64,000 nt of DNA from Podarcis raffonei (GCF_027172205.1 NC_070619.1:1064001-1128000); one strand, 5' to 3'; shown: positions 18,400-43,419, counted from the stretch's first letter. Translations and numbers: made by a program. The notes: generated by a model not told the origin, from the sequence alone.

Positions 18400-21300
18400 G
18401 ACCTTCACACAACCTGAGGCCTTTTATTGAGAGGAGAAAAAGACTTTGAATTGCAAGGCGTAGTTCACCCAAGGACTGCTCCTCGCTACAGAAGCATTCC
18501 CTCCCCGCAGAAAACTAAAGATTTGTCTTATGGCTCAACTTGACCAGTGTAATGAGGAACGCGAAGGAGGTTCGATAACAGCCCTACTGAACAAGTGCCG
18601 GTTTCGTCTGCTGATAAAATAAACAGACAGCCCTCGACTGATATAGCTTTGTTAATTATTGGAATGCCTGCCGGAAGGAGAAAACGAGGTGCAAAGAGCC
18701 AGAAGAGCACAATTGGGACTCACAATTCCTCTAAAACAAAGAATCGGCAGAGAGCCAACGCCATCTGCCCTGGCTCAGAAATAGAGCGGGTTGAGGAAAC
18801 CGAGAAAACGGAGCAAATAGAACAAACAGTGAGCAACAACGTTGGGGGAACCTCACCCCCCCTTAAGGACCCGACCCCCGTCCTCCCAGAAAAAGCTAAT
18901 CCGTCCAAGAGGGAAGGAGCAGGAGGGATTCCTCCCACTCCTAACGCTGACCCACCCAGGCCTCTAGAACAAGATATCAGAGGAGCCTGCTTTCAACCAA
19001 TTCGGGATACGCACCCCTACCAAGAGATTTGCATGTTGTCTGCAGAAACTATGGTTCTGGTTCTCCAAAGACTGGATGAAATCCTCACCAAAATAGTTAA
19101 CATTGAGAAACAATTGGATACTAGTTCCTCCCCTTTAAATGTCCAGGGGCTTAAAAGGATGATAAGAAATTACTTTGTTAACAACTCACCAACTCAAACT
19201 ATGGATGAAGTGAGGTCCTGTCAAGTCTTGCAAACGAACCAGATAATGCTTGAGATTCACCGATACACTCATAGGCGGATGAACCGCAGACAAATTACTA
19301 TGTCCTTGTCTCAGCTCCTGAATTAAAGGTACCCCTGCCCGTACGGGCCAGTCTTGCCAGACTCTGGGGTTGTGCGCCCATCTCACTCTAGAGGCCGGGA
19401 GCCAGCGCTGTCCGGAGACACTTCCGGGTCACGTGGCCAGCGTGACAAAGCTGCATCTGGCGAGCCAGAGCCTCACACGGAAACGCCGTTTACCTTCCCG
19501 CCAGTAAGCGGTCCCTATTTATCTACTTGCACCCGGGGGTGCTTTCGAACTGCTAGGTTGGCAGGCGCTGGGACCGAGCAACAGGAGTGCACCCCGCCGC
19601 GGGGATTCGAACTGCCGACCTTTCGATCGGCAAGCCCTAGGCGCTGAGGCTTTTACCCACAGCGCCACCCGTGTCCTGAATTACCATTACCGAAATGTAG
19701 ATCTAGAAAATTTCCACTTCCTGCCTACCGTGAGAAACACCACGCGCCTATTTATGACCTTTAGGTCATCAGCCCTCCCATCTCGACTCATGGAGATAAA
19801 GGATACTCTATGGTGGTTCCATTCTCTCCGCCCAGTGAGGGTATTTAAGGATGAAACAAGGAGGCAATTGGTCCCTTGCATAGAGTCAAAGCTAATGCGG
19901 ACAAGGGAAACCAAGCTCAACACTAGAAACACTAATTGCCCGAAGGAAAAAAAGAACTCTGTAAGCCTAGAATTACAAGACCTGAAGAAGAGGCTAATGA
20001 GTATAAAGACTGAGATCTCAACCCAAAATATAAGGAAAGTAGAGCCTAGAGCACAATATTATAAGACGTCCAACAGCTTTTTATCCCATAGAAAGATATC
20101 AGTGCAACTCCCTGTTCCCTTTTCAAACGACACTGAATTAGATGAGGAATTTGGCGCCTCCAACATTTCTATGGCAACAGCACCTAAAGAACTCTATGTT
20201 GCTGACAAACTGGAGAAATCCAGCACCCAGTCTACATCTGGACCTTTGCCTAATGTTCCAAAAACTTATCAGAATGATCAACCTTCTCTACTGTACTCCT
20301 GGTGAGACAGGATCGACAGATCTCCCGAATTCGAAGCTGGCTCTTTGTTGGCCAGTGATCCACATTTTATAGCACATACCTCATTAATACTCCCACAGCC
20401 ACAGATAGAACCAACAGTCCTCCAATCAATTCAGGAGGGAGAGGGGGACTGCCCCCCCCCGCTAGGGGTGCGGTTGGTTGGGTTTTATCTTCTATGGATA
20501 CTTATCCTGTCAAACCTTCACCTCTTCCCCATACCATTTTGACCCAGGAGTCCTGGCCCAAGGATGACTTGTTAGTGAGGGGATGTTACCCCTCTATTGG
20601 GGAGGTTACTATGGGGTCTGGGATTTCCACTGTTGAAGGGCTAGGGAGGAATGGCGGTGGGGCTAGATATCTCTATCGGCGAAGGGTTTCGAGATGCAGT
20701 GATCCTCAAACCCCTTCCAATCTACGCCCCATCCCAAGGGATGAGGGTAGGGAGAGCAAGGATTACACACCTCCGTCATTGGTGCTGTGCAATGCCAGGT
20801 CCATAGGCAACAAAACCGCCACCATGCGTGACTTTATTGTCTCGCAGGGGATTGACCTGGCTTGCGTGACGGAGACCTGGGTACGGAAAGGCGAAGTAGT
20901 CTCCCTACATGAGATAACACCCCCAGGTTTCTCTGTCCTCCATCAATCGAGGACTGTGGGTCGGGGGGGAGGAGTAGCGTTGTTAATCTGGGAGGATTGC
21001 TCTTTCAGAGCTTGCCATCACCGGTGATCTCCAGCACTGAATGTGTTGGTCTCGTGTGGGGCACCAAGGAGAGCTTGGCTGTCTGGCTGGTGTACCGACC
21101 ACCCAGCACACTGGCAACCACCCTGCCAGACCTGCTGGAGGTGGTGGCAGGCTGGGCCTTGGAGTTCCCAAACCTACTGGTTTTGGGAGACTTCAACGTC
21201 CATGCCGATGCCGCTCCCTCCTCACAGGCTCTGGACCTAGTGACTTCCATGGCAACACTAGGGCTCTCCCAGTTTGTTTTGGGCCCCACTCATCAAGCAG

Positions 21301-21783
21301 GCCACACGCTGGATCTGATCTTTGGTGCTGGCATAGATGTGATCATGCTCCCCGCTGTGGAAGTGCCATGGTCTGATCACTACGCTCTGAAAGCCAAGAT
21401 TGACTTCCCGCTCCTCCCCTGCTCGGGTGGCAAGCCTATTTGGGCTGGCCCGCAAAGGCTGATGGATCCTGATAGATTCCGTCAGGCCTTGCAGGACCCT
21501 GCCCCTCCTGGCGACTCATTAGATGGCCTTGTCGAGGACTGGGATAACCGGCTCTTGACTTGGAGACAATTTGATTCCCTCCCCCTCTTTCTTTTTTCTT
21601 TCTCCTCCTGTGATGAGGCTGCATTTTAATATTTTAATGTTTCAATATTTTAATGTTGTATTTTAATCTTGTTTTTAAGTTGTATTAATTCAACTTGTTT
21701 TTATTATTGCTTGTTAGCCGCTCTGAGCCCGGCCTTGGCTGGGGAGGGCAGGGTATAAATAAAATTTATTATTATTATTATTA
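18400..21783 (+). mobile_element. L2 LINE with ORF1 and endonuclease, ORF2 cut short
   Basis: A 5' part carries ORF1 from about 18664, interrupted by a SINE at 19324-19673 and continuing to about 20305. ORF2 starts near 20494 and encodes an apurinic-type endonuclease (LVLCNARSIGNK, CVTETWV, LVLGDFNVHADA, HTLDLIFG, WSDHYALKAK), with a frame change near 21000. The reverse transcriptase is absent: after about 21600 the sequence goes straight to the L2 3' UTR (CTGAGCCCGGCCTTGGCTGG) and (ATT)n tail. The 5' boundary is approximate. Confidence 0.8.
19324..19673 (-). mobile_element. Sauria-type tRNA SINE in the L2 element
   Basis: Read on the minus strand it starts GGGTGGCGCTGTGGGTAAAA, has a B-box-like GGCAGTTCGAATCCCC, a body ending GTACGGGCAGGGGTACC and an ACCTTTA end. 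The 10-bp duplication TCCTGAATTA flanks it (19316-19325 and 19674-19683). It interrupts L2 ORF1 after the codons for SQLLN. Confidence 0.85.
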
Positions 21784-21789
21784 ACGGAT

Positions 21790-22757
21790 CAGAGAACGAC
21801 TTGGATGATGGACTCAAGGGCATCCTGATCAAATTTGCAGATGACACCAAACTGGGAGGGGTGGCTAACACCCCAGAGGACAGAATCACACTTCAAAACG
21901 ACCTTGACAGATTAGAGAACTGGGCCAAAACAAACAAGATGAACTTTAACAGGGAGAAATGTAAAGTATTGCACTTGGGCAAAAAAAATGAGAGGCACAA
22001 ATACAAGATGGGTGACACCTGGCTTGAGAGCAGTACATGTGAAAAGGATCTAGGAGTCTTGGTTGACCACAAACTTGACATGAGCCAACAGTGTGACGCG
22101 GCAGCTAAAAAAGCCAATGCAATTCTGGGCTGCATCAATAGGAGTATAGCATCTAGATCAAGGGAAGTAATAGTGCCACTGTATTCTGCTCTGGTCAGAC
22201 CTCACCTGGAGTACTGTGTCCAGTTCTGGGCACCACTGTTCAAGAAGGACACTGACAAACTGGAACGTGTCCAGAGGAGGGCAACCAAAATGGTCAAAGG
22301 CCTGAAAACGATGCCTTATGAGGAACGGCTAAGGGAGCTGGGCATGTTTAGCCTGGAGAAGAGGAGGTTAAGGGGTGATATGACAGCCATGTTCAAATAT
22401 ATAAAAGGATGTCACATAGAGGAGGGAGAAAGGTTGCTTTCTGCTGCTCCAGAGAAGCGGACACGGAGCAATGGATCCAAACTACAAGAAAGAAGATTCC
22501 ACCTAGACATTAGGAAGAACTTCCTGACAGTAAGAATCATAGAATCATAGAGTTGGAAGAGACCACAAGGGCCATCGAGTCTGTTCGACAGTGGAATTTG
22601 CTGCCAAGGAGTGTGGTGGAGTCTCCTTCTTTGGAGGTCTTTAAGCAGAGGCTTGACAACCATATGTCAGGAGTGCTCTGATGGTGTTTCCTGCTTGGCA
22701 GGGGGTTGGACTCGATGGCCCTTGTGGTCTCTTCCAACTCTATGATTCTGTGATTCT
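21790..22757 (+). mobile_element. Young CR1 LINE, 3' third of ORF2 and tail
   Basis: A 249-codon open frame (21801-22550) encodes the CR1 reverse transcriptase C-terminus ([62 protein letters not shown]). The tail ends in TATGATTCTGTGATTCT. By eye it shows about ten differences over 390 bp from the copy at 59860-60434, so this family moved recently. At 22534-22581 it holds a short piece of its own tail in reverse orientation. Confidence 0.88.
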
Positions 22758-23590
22758 AACTGGGCCCAAATTAGCAAAGTGACTTTCAATAGGGACAAAC
22801 GTCAGATTCTGTGCTTAGGCAGGAATAACCAGCTGCAAAAATATAGCATGAGGGACACCAGGCTTGCCGGTAGGACATGTGAAAAGGATCTAGGGGTCTT
22901 AGTAGACCACACATTCAACATGAGTCAGCAGTGAGATGCAGCAGCATGAAGGCCTAATGCTATTCTAGGCTGCATCCACAGAAGTCTAGTGTCCAGGTCA
23001 AGGGAAGTCATAGTCTATTCTGCCCTGGTGAGACCACACCTGGAGTCCAGTTCTGGGCACCACAATTTAAGAGGATGTTTACAAGCTGGAACATGTGCAG
23101 AGGAGGGTGACCAAGATGATCAAGGATCTGGAAACCAGACCTTATGAGGAACAGTTGAATGAGCTGCATCTGTTTAGCCTGGAAAAGAGGAGACTGAGAG
23201 AAGATAGGACAGACATCTTCCTATAATAAATGACACTTCTGCAACTCAGGCCCTTAATGAGGTTACGAGTTTTGTGGGGGGAGTCAGTCTGGATGATGCC
23301 TGGGTCACTTCCGATTCATTATTATGTACCACCCTAGATGACCTTCCTGGTCTCTTCCAACTCTGATTCTATGATTCTGTGAAAGGAGATTCTAAATGGA
23401 AGAACTATCTGATGGCAAGAGCTGTTCGAGAGTGGAACAGACTCTCCCAGAAGGTGCTGGACTCTCTGTCCTTGGAGGTTTCTAAGCAGTGGTTGGGTGG
23501 CCATCTGCAAAGGATTCCTTAGCTGTGGTTCTTACATTGCAGAGGGTTGACCTTCAGGATCACTTCTACCTCTGTAAGTCTATGATTCCA
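22758..23590 (+). mobile_element. Old CR1 LINE, 3' half of a split copy
   Basis: Starts with NWAQISKVTFNRD-type coding sequence, runs through the CR1 reverse transcriptase end and finishes near TAAGTCTATGATTCC. About 150 bp at 23218-23367 interrupt it, ending in another CR1 tail. See 17735-17995 for the matching left half. Confidence 0.7.
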
Positions 23591-24240
23591 GGAAGTGGTG
23601 CAATTTTTGTAGCTTGGTACAAAGTTTGGTCATTTATCAACAACTCGTGCATCCACAATTCTAAGCAGGCATTGTCCACGGACTTCCACAAGGGTGAGAA
23701 ACTTTTAAGTCTGAATTTCTTAGGAAGCCGCAAAATTGACCTGCAACGTGGCCCTTCTAGCAGAGGGAATCTGCAAAAATAAGCTCTATTACAGGTCAAC
23801 ATGTGGAATGGACCCCAAGTTTATGATTGTTAACTATTTTTAAAGAAGGGCAATCTGACCTGTGTTATAAAGAACTAATTACTTTTCTTTTAGTAGTGGC
23901 ATGCCAACTAGTGACACGGAATTGGAAGATTGGAAAATCTGTGTATCTCTCGTTGGAAGCAGAATGTATGGTCTGTTGCTGTATCAGAAAAATTAACAAA
24001 GATACTGCATACATTTTGCTGAATTATGGCATCCTTTTATAAAATACTTCACTGATAATCTTGAAGAATGGCAACTACCGAAACCACAGATTTGACTTTT
24101 GCAAACTTAACTAGATTGATCCATCCCGGAGGGGAAAAGAGTTGGGATTTTGTTTTTGTATTTTTTCTCCTTTTTGTAATTGTTATATATTGGAAATTAA
24201 TAACACTATATTAAAAAACAAAAACATGGCTTTTTGTTTC
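23591..24240 (+). repeat. AT-rich, possible L1 3' end
   Basis: AT-rich sequence ending in a GGAAATTAATAACACTATAT and A-rich stretch at about 24225, like the L1 3' ends at 42765 and 61619. No frame is recognised. Confidence 0.35.
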
Positions 24241-24282
24241 CGGCCTGTTCTTCCAGCAACCTGACTTGTGCAAGCAGGCAGA

Positions 24283-24306
24283 CCAGTGTGTGTGTGTGTG
24301 TGTGTG
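24283..24306. repeat. (TG)n microsatellite
   Basis: About eleven TG units. Confidence 0.85.
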
Positions 24307-24679
24307 AACAAAAGGAAGTTGTGCCATTTAGGGCACACTATCTGCCTAAGTGTCACGGCTGGTTTTCCTCTCACAGAGTGAGGCAAGCCAACAGGCAGTC
24401 TATTTCCCCCTAACCCGCCCTGCTGCACAGAGAGGTAGGTTGTGTCTGTCTGTGTGGGAATCGATGGCAGGAATTTGCAGGTTTAATGCCTGCTGGCACT
24501 GCCAGCTAAAACAGACCGAAGAGCAGGTGGTGGGAAAGACCTGGGTCCCTGTTTGGGGAGGTGGGCATCTTGCTAAGTTCCTGTATTGTCTAGAGATTGG
24601 AACCAGAGCTCAGTCACTCAATCCCCAGGCATCTCCCGTGAGAAGGAGAGGGGGAAGGTTCTGCCTCTGAATATCAGTT

Positions 24680-24825
24680 TCTGGGAATCACAAATGGGGC
24701 GACTTGCTATTGCACACAACTCCTGCTCTTGGGCTCTGCACCTGTTGGGCCACTGTGAGGACAGAACGGTGGGCGGCAGGGGGCACTGGCCTGGCCCAGC
24801 TGGCTCTTCTTAAGGAAAGAACACC
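24680..24825 (+). repeat. CR1-like tail repeat
   Basis: Weak match to the family at 26935-27245, ending CCTGGCCCAGCTGGCTCTTC in place of CCTGATCCAGCAGGCTCTTC. The stretch 24830-25330 shows nothing else I recognise. Confidence 0.45.
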
Positions 24826-25334
24826 TCTCTGCTTGAGAGCCTAGTAAGCTGCTGCCAGCCAGAGCTAACGGTCCTGGGCTAGATCAATGAATAGTCTGAC
24901 CTGCTACCCCTAGGCTCAGAGGTCATTTGCACTCCAGCTGCCACCGAACTACAGCACCCATCAGTGACATCTGGAGGGCCAAAGGGCCAGATCAGGGCTG
25001 AAATTAGACTTGAAAGAACCATTCTGTTGTAGGCAAGAGGCTCTGCCAAGGGGTGCGCTTTGTAAATGTGCCCAGCCCTCCCCACAACCTGCAACATCCA
25101 TGACTGGTGGCTGGCCGGCCTGTCTCTTCAGCAAAGGCAAGGCCACCATCTCCTCAGACAGCCTGTTCCCTTGTCCTGTACTTCGCATCCTCAGGAAGAC
25201 AGCAAGCAACTCTGTGTGTTTCAGGCTATTGAAATGGGGGTGGGGGTAGTGGTGAGCGAATGGGCCTGTGGAGAGCTTAGCCAGTAGAGCATGAACTCTT
25301 CATCCCAGGATGGTGGGTTCAAGCTTAGACAAAA

Positions 25335-25410
25335 GATTCCTGCATTGCAGGGGGTTGGATTATTTGACCCTCACGGTCCCTTTCAGCTCTACAGCTCTAT
25401 GATTCTAGAG
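25335..25410 (+). mobile_element. CR1 3' tail fragment
   Basis: TTCCTGCATTGCAGGGGGTT through TCTACAGCTCTATGATTCT is a CR1 3' end. A second short piece follows at 25925-26000 (CTCTCCTTCCTTGGAGGTAT). Confidence 0.65.
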
Positions 25411-26087
25411 GCCACTTTCTGTCTGTGGCTTTTGATACACTTGATTTAAAAAAGAATCTATGATTTAAAAAAGAATCTAACAGCAGAGAACTTAAATCTT
25501 TTTGGAAGTCTTGTTCCACAGGTGCTGAAAAGGCAACTGAAATGGTGCCTGTCCAATATCTAACAGGAGGGAGTTTCCAAGAGTTGGGGCCACAAAGGCC
25601 TGATTCGTACATTGTGTGGAACTAGGATTCGCAGGGGAGGAGCACCCCAGACCCTGAGATTTCAGGACCCAAACCTGAGACTGAGTGGCCGCCCCCATGA
25701 TATTACCTGGGGTGGGCGCCGTGCCAGGCCTGCATGAGCATGCAGCTCTCTCCTCTCAAGCCCAGCCCACTTCTATTCTCTCCCACCACTAAGCCCTGGA
25801 GAAAGAGGTGAATTGGGAGAGGGGGAAGAGGACACAAACACACACCCCCTGCAGGAATCCTTGCAATAATTTGCAGTCAGCTCCTGAATGTTGCAAGCTG
25901 CGTGCACAGTCTTCTTCTTCTTCTTGTGGACTCTCCTTCCTTGGAGGTATTTAAGCAGAGCTTGGGTGGGGGCCCCTTCCAGCTCTGCAATTCTGGGGTG
26001 GTTGTGTTCCAATTTGTGTGTGGTTTTCTAATGCACAAGTTAGGAAGGGTTGCCATTAAATGCGAACTGAGGAAGCTTCCTATGTTC

Positions 26088-26430
26088 TGTGATAGGAATT
26101 TTGAGGTCTTAGATATATGTTAAATGTTCATAAGTGTACCAACCAAGCACATACATAGATCAGCACAGGAAGACCGACCTGGAACCATTTTGATTCCCAA
26201 ACTGACCAAATGTTTTCTCTGCAAGGTCAAAGGAAAATGGAAAAGCCTCCCCATTGTCTTTTCCTTCACAAATCCTGTCTTAAGGCTATGTCTGTGTTTG
26301 AATAGGGTGTGAGCCTGTGACCTGGCTCAGGAACGAAGTATCACTACAAAAGACTAGCCAGGCTCCCCAGGAAATCCAATCAAGTAACCTGCCAGACAGG
26401 AGATAAACAAGGACAGGAGAAAAACAACAT
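26088..26430 (+). mobile_element. Endogenous retrovirus LTR fragment
   Basis: Starts TGTGATAGGAATTTTGAGG like the whole LTR at 57200-57869 and follows it through most of U3, then stops before the TATA and R parts. It is an incomplete fossil copy of that family. Confidence 0.75.
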
Positions 26431-26934
26431 TCAAAATTTCTCATGAGACGGAGCGTTCCACCAGTGTTGAAAAGGCCCTGGCTCTGGTTGAGGAAACTCA
26501 ATGAAGATGCCTGCCTCAATATCAATAGGAAAGGAGTTCTGGAGAATACCTTCTACCACAATGAAAGATCCATTTCATGCAGGTGGGGGGGGGGATGTGC
26601 AAAAGTAATTTGAACGATGCACATAAATACACAAAGGGTTCCAGCGTTAGCTGAAGGTTCAGCATGAAGAATAACCAGAATATAGAAAGGTTTTCCAAGG
26701 CTCTACGGAAGTGTCCTCTGCAGCTTTGGTTCCCCCCTTCTGCCTTATCTTGCTCAAGCAATGGGTTTTGCAAAACCGCTAGTCCACATCCGCTGCTGCA
26801 GAGGACGAGATAAGCCTCTGCAGTGAGCCGGGTGGGTGGGCTGGGGGGGTGGCGCAGGAGAGCTGGTTTTGCAAGGGAAAGGTGAGAACATCATTTGCTT
26901 GCACTTCAGCTGGCGGCTTCTTGATGCAGCCCAT

Positions 26935-27245
26935 AGTTAAGCTATGCAACTCACTCCTGCAGGAGACAGTGATAAAAGAGGATTGGATAAATTTGTGGAC
27001 TTTTGTGACAAAACGGTGGAAGGGTCATGTGATTGGTCCTGCCGGCCAGGATGGCTCTGCTCTGATTCCATAGTCAGAGAGGGAAATGCTTCTGAATGCC
27101 AGGGGCTGGAAGCTGAGGGGGGGGGCGGCTCTTGCGCTCAGATCCTGCTTGCAGGTTTCCCCCAGGCACCTGGCTGGCCCCTGGGAGGACAGAATGCTGG
27201 GCCGTGTGCCATTGGCTTGATCCAGCAGCCAAGGCTCTTCTTATG
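26935..27245 (+). repeat. CR1-like tail repeat
   Basis: Words GGATTGGATAAATTTGTGGA, ATGCCAGGGGCTG and CATTGGCTTGATCCAGCAGC fit a 3' end family common in this window. Minus-strand relatives are at 9290, 34195, 41165 and 58800. Confidence 0.55.
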
Positions 27246-27249
27246 GAAC

Positions 27250-28380
27250 CTCCCAGACCAGAGGCAGTCTATCTGGATCCCAGCAGGGGTGGCCTGTGGG
27301 GCTGGGGCTCTGGGTGCATTTTTTATGGGGTGCTTAGGTTCGCAGCATCAACACCCCAAAGGGGTCTTGTTTCTCCCATAGCCGCAGCCTTGGACCCCAG
27401 CAGAAATCAGCTATGGCTCTCTCTCTCTCTCTGCCTTCCCAGCCTGCTGCTTCTGTCTCCAGCTTCTAGTTCCAATAACTGCTCCCAAACTCCGGCTTTT
27501 TCAAGTTTAGTTGCAATCCATGCAACTTGGGGTCCCTTCCAACTCTGATTCTATGATCTGCCATACTGCACAGAGCCCTCTTTCCTTTGATCTCTTAATG
27601 GCCCATCAGGGAGGCAGCCTGGCTTATATTTTAACACATGCTGGATCCAGGGATTAGAGAGGTCTGTCACCTACAAACTCATAACAATAGGTGGATAGAT
27701 AGATAGACAGACAGACAGATGCATGTCACCCCAATCTCTGAGCAGAGAGATATTTCAGGGGTCCCCGGTGCTTACCCAGTGGAGAGCCAGGTGCTGCGTC
27801 AGTTTCACAGCAGCAGGACGGTCCCTCCGTCACTCAGGTCACGAAGGGTCTTGCCGGTTGCTGAGCAGCAGGCCAGAGAAGCCCAGAGGGGGGTCCCTCC
27901 TTCTCACCATAGCCTGCATCTGCTTGGGAGGAGTCCAGAGGCAGAGGGCTGGGGGGGGGGCCTGATGCCAGTCCCAGCAACGTCTTCCACTAGGGCCGGT
28001 GAGCCTAGGTGAACTCTGCTGTGTTTTCCCTCTTCTGAATAAAAAGCTGACTTCACATTGAGCCTGGCGTCTCCCTTCTGAGCTGCGGAGGAACCAGCCT
28101 TCCCAGCCGTGGAATCCAGCAGAAGTCCACCATGGCTGGGTCTCTCTCGCTTCGGCCTGCAGCCTGCTTCCAGTTCAGCTCTCACACAACTGGGGGGGGC
28201 AAGGCCCATTTATTTGCCCAGAGGCCACCATCACAGGGGTCCTTAGGTGGCAACTGTGACCAGTAAGAAGAAACCTGCCTGGCTAGTTCAACAATGGAAA
28301 TCTGTTAGATTTTCACTTTGCTGAGAAAGAATCAGAAGGGCATCATGCTGACTAAATCCTCTCACCAAACCAATATATAT
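27250..28380. other. Intergenic, mostly unrecognised
   Basis: A short CR1 tail lies at 27525-27555 and a GATA/GACA microsatellite at 27692-27720. No exon with splice context is seen, although long GC-rich frames occur. A noncoding first exon for cathepsin gene 2 could lie here, but I cannot point to one. Confidence 0.4.
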
Positions 28381-28391
28381 ATACAGTGGTA

Positions 28392-28617
28392 CAGTGGTAC
28401 CTCGGGTTAAGTACTTAATTCGTTCTGGAGGTCCGTTCTTAACCTGAAACTGTTCTTAACCTGAAGCACCCCTTTAGCTCATGGGGCCTCCTGCTGCTGC
28501 CGCGCCGCCAGAGCCCAATTTCTGTTCTCATCCTGAAGCAAAGTTCTTAACCCGAGGTACTATTTCTGGGTTAGTGGAGTCTGTAACCTGAAGTGTCTGT
28601 AACCTGAGGTACCACTG
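28392..28617. mobile_element. Tigger-like MITE, left of a tandem pair
   Basis: CAGTGGTACCTCGGGTTA start and GAGGTACCACTG end. The 8 bp before it (28384-28391, CAGTGGTA) repeat its own terminus. A second MITE starts where it ends. Confidence 0.8.
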
Positions 28618-28835
28618 TACCTTGGTTTACAAACTTAATCCGTTCCGGAAGTCCGTTCTTAAACCGAGGTGTGCTTTCCTTAGTGAGGCCTCCTGCCGCT
28701 GGTGCCCTTCCACCATTTGGATTCCGCTCTTAGACCGAGGTAAAGTTCGCAAACTGGGACACTATTTCTGGTTATGTGGAGTTTGTAAACGGAATCGTTC
28801 TTAAATTGGAGTGTTCTTAAACCGAGGTACCACTG
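28616..28835. mobile_element. Tigger-like MITE, second subfamily
   Basis: Begins TGTACCTTGGTTTACAAACT and ends ACCGAGGTACCACTG followed by TA. Its left end is merged with the right end of the preceding MITE, so its own first bases cannot be separated. Confidence 0.7.
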
Positions 28836-28949
28836 TACACATGCTGCTTCCAAACTTCAGACTGGCAGGTGCTGGCTGCAAATGATTGCAGAGATGCTCT
28901 GGGGGCCTGACCTGCTCTGCCCCCTCTCCCCAAGGTCTCTGGTCTGGGC

Positions 28950-29628
28950 TGTTGTAAATAAAAATATGCTCTTTTCCCTTATGGGGTATCCAAGAGCCCG
29001 TATAGAGTCCTTAAGTGGGTTCCCTATCAGTATGAGAAAATAACAGAGGCCAACCAGAGAATATTGAGAAGCAAAGCAGCTAGTAAGCTTGATCTTTATT
29101 GATCTGTTGCAACAGGGTACTCCCCTCACACGCAGGAGAGGAGGAGGACCCCCAAAAATGCTGTGCAAGGGCTTATAAAGACTTTTGAAAATCCCATCCT
29201 CTAGATCAAGACCACCCCCAGAAACATTACACATACATCACAGAAGGGGTGTAACCTAAGACCACTCCTCAGATACATCCCACCTACATCACAGAAATTT
29301 AAATGTTGTTTTTTTCTTGTCCTTGTTTATCTCCTGTCTGGCAGGTTACTTGATTGGATTTCCTGGGGAGCCTGGCCATTCTTTTGTAGTGGTAAAATTT
29401 CCTGGGCCAGGTCACAGGCTCACACCTTATTCATATCTTAAATGTGTCCTTAAGACAGGATTTGTGAGGAAAGAGACAATGGAGAGACTTTTCCAGTTTG
29501 ACCTTGCAGAGAAAACATTTGGTCAGTTTAGGAATCAAAATGGTTCCAGGTTGGTCTTCCTGTGTTGATCTATGTATGTGCGGTTATGAACATTGCCATA
29601 TATCTAAGACCATAAAATTCCTATCACA
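28950..29628 (-). mobile_element. Solo LTR of an endogenous retrovirus, antisense
   Basis: Same family as 57200-57869 in the opposite direction: on the minus strand it runs from TGTGATAGGAATTTT to a TACAACA end. The 4 bp GGGC flank both sides (28946-28949 and 29629-29632). U3, a TATAA-type box, an AATAAAGATC poly(A) region and U5 can be traced. It looks whole as an LTR, with no internal retroviral sequence beside it. It ends 165 bp before the first coding exon of cathepsin gene 2. Confidence 0.85.
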
Positions 29629-29801
29629 GGGCCATTGCAGGGCTGGCGGGGGGGGGGGGCACCTGCTGGGCAAGATGGGCTTTCCGAATGCAGATCCCCA
29701 CTCGCCAGTTCTCAGTTATCGCCCAGAGGCTTTGGCTTCCAACCTCATCCCTTCCAATGCCTGACGATGGTTCTGTTTGCCCATCTCTTCCAGACTAAGG
29801 C

Positions 29802-43058
<13,257 letters not shown>

Positions 43059-43193
43059 GCTTCTCAAGAGCCAGAATCCCACCCCTCCCGACCTGCCCCA
43101 CCTGAACCTGTTGCACAGCTATGAATCCTCAGTTGCTGAACATGCAATTTCACGTTCTCTGAGAAAAGCTGAAATTGCAAAGGAAATCATGTA

Positions 43194-43419
43194 TAGTGGT
43201 CCCTCGGGTTAAGTACTTAATTCGTTCTGGAGGTCCGTTCTTAACCTGAAACTGTTCTTAACCTGAAGCACCACTTTAGCTAATGGGGCCTCCTGCTGCT
43301 GCCGCGCTGCCAGAGCACGATTTCTGTTCTCATCCTGAAGCAAAGTTCTTAACCTGAAGCACTATTTCTGGCTTAGTGGAGTGTGTAACATGAAGCGTCT
43401 GTAACCTGAGGTACCACTG
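43194..43419. mobile_element. Tigger-like MITE in the 3' UTR of cathepsin 2
   Basis: Inverted ends TAGTGGTCCCTCGGGTTA and GAGGTACCACTG with TA outside. It lies between the stop codon (43058) and the first poly(A) signal (43571), so it is probably part of the mRNA. Confidence 0.8.

Noticed and set aside
18595-19326. 243-codon frame as a possible host gene
   Set aside because: It is L2 ORF1: an endonuclease frame and the L2 tail follow, and the frame is cut by a SINE with target duplication.
19560-19640. tRNA gene suggested by the B-box-like sequence
   Set aside because: It belongs to a Sauria-type SINE with flanking duplication and a long SINE body; no cloverleaf is kept. The same holds for 16228-16360.
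14043-29800. A complete third cathepsin gene
   Set aside because: Only exon 2 is present. I looked for the active-site exon (GSCGSCWAF-like) and the His and Asn exons and found none.
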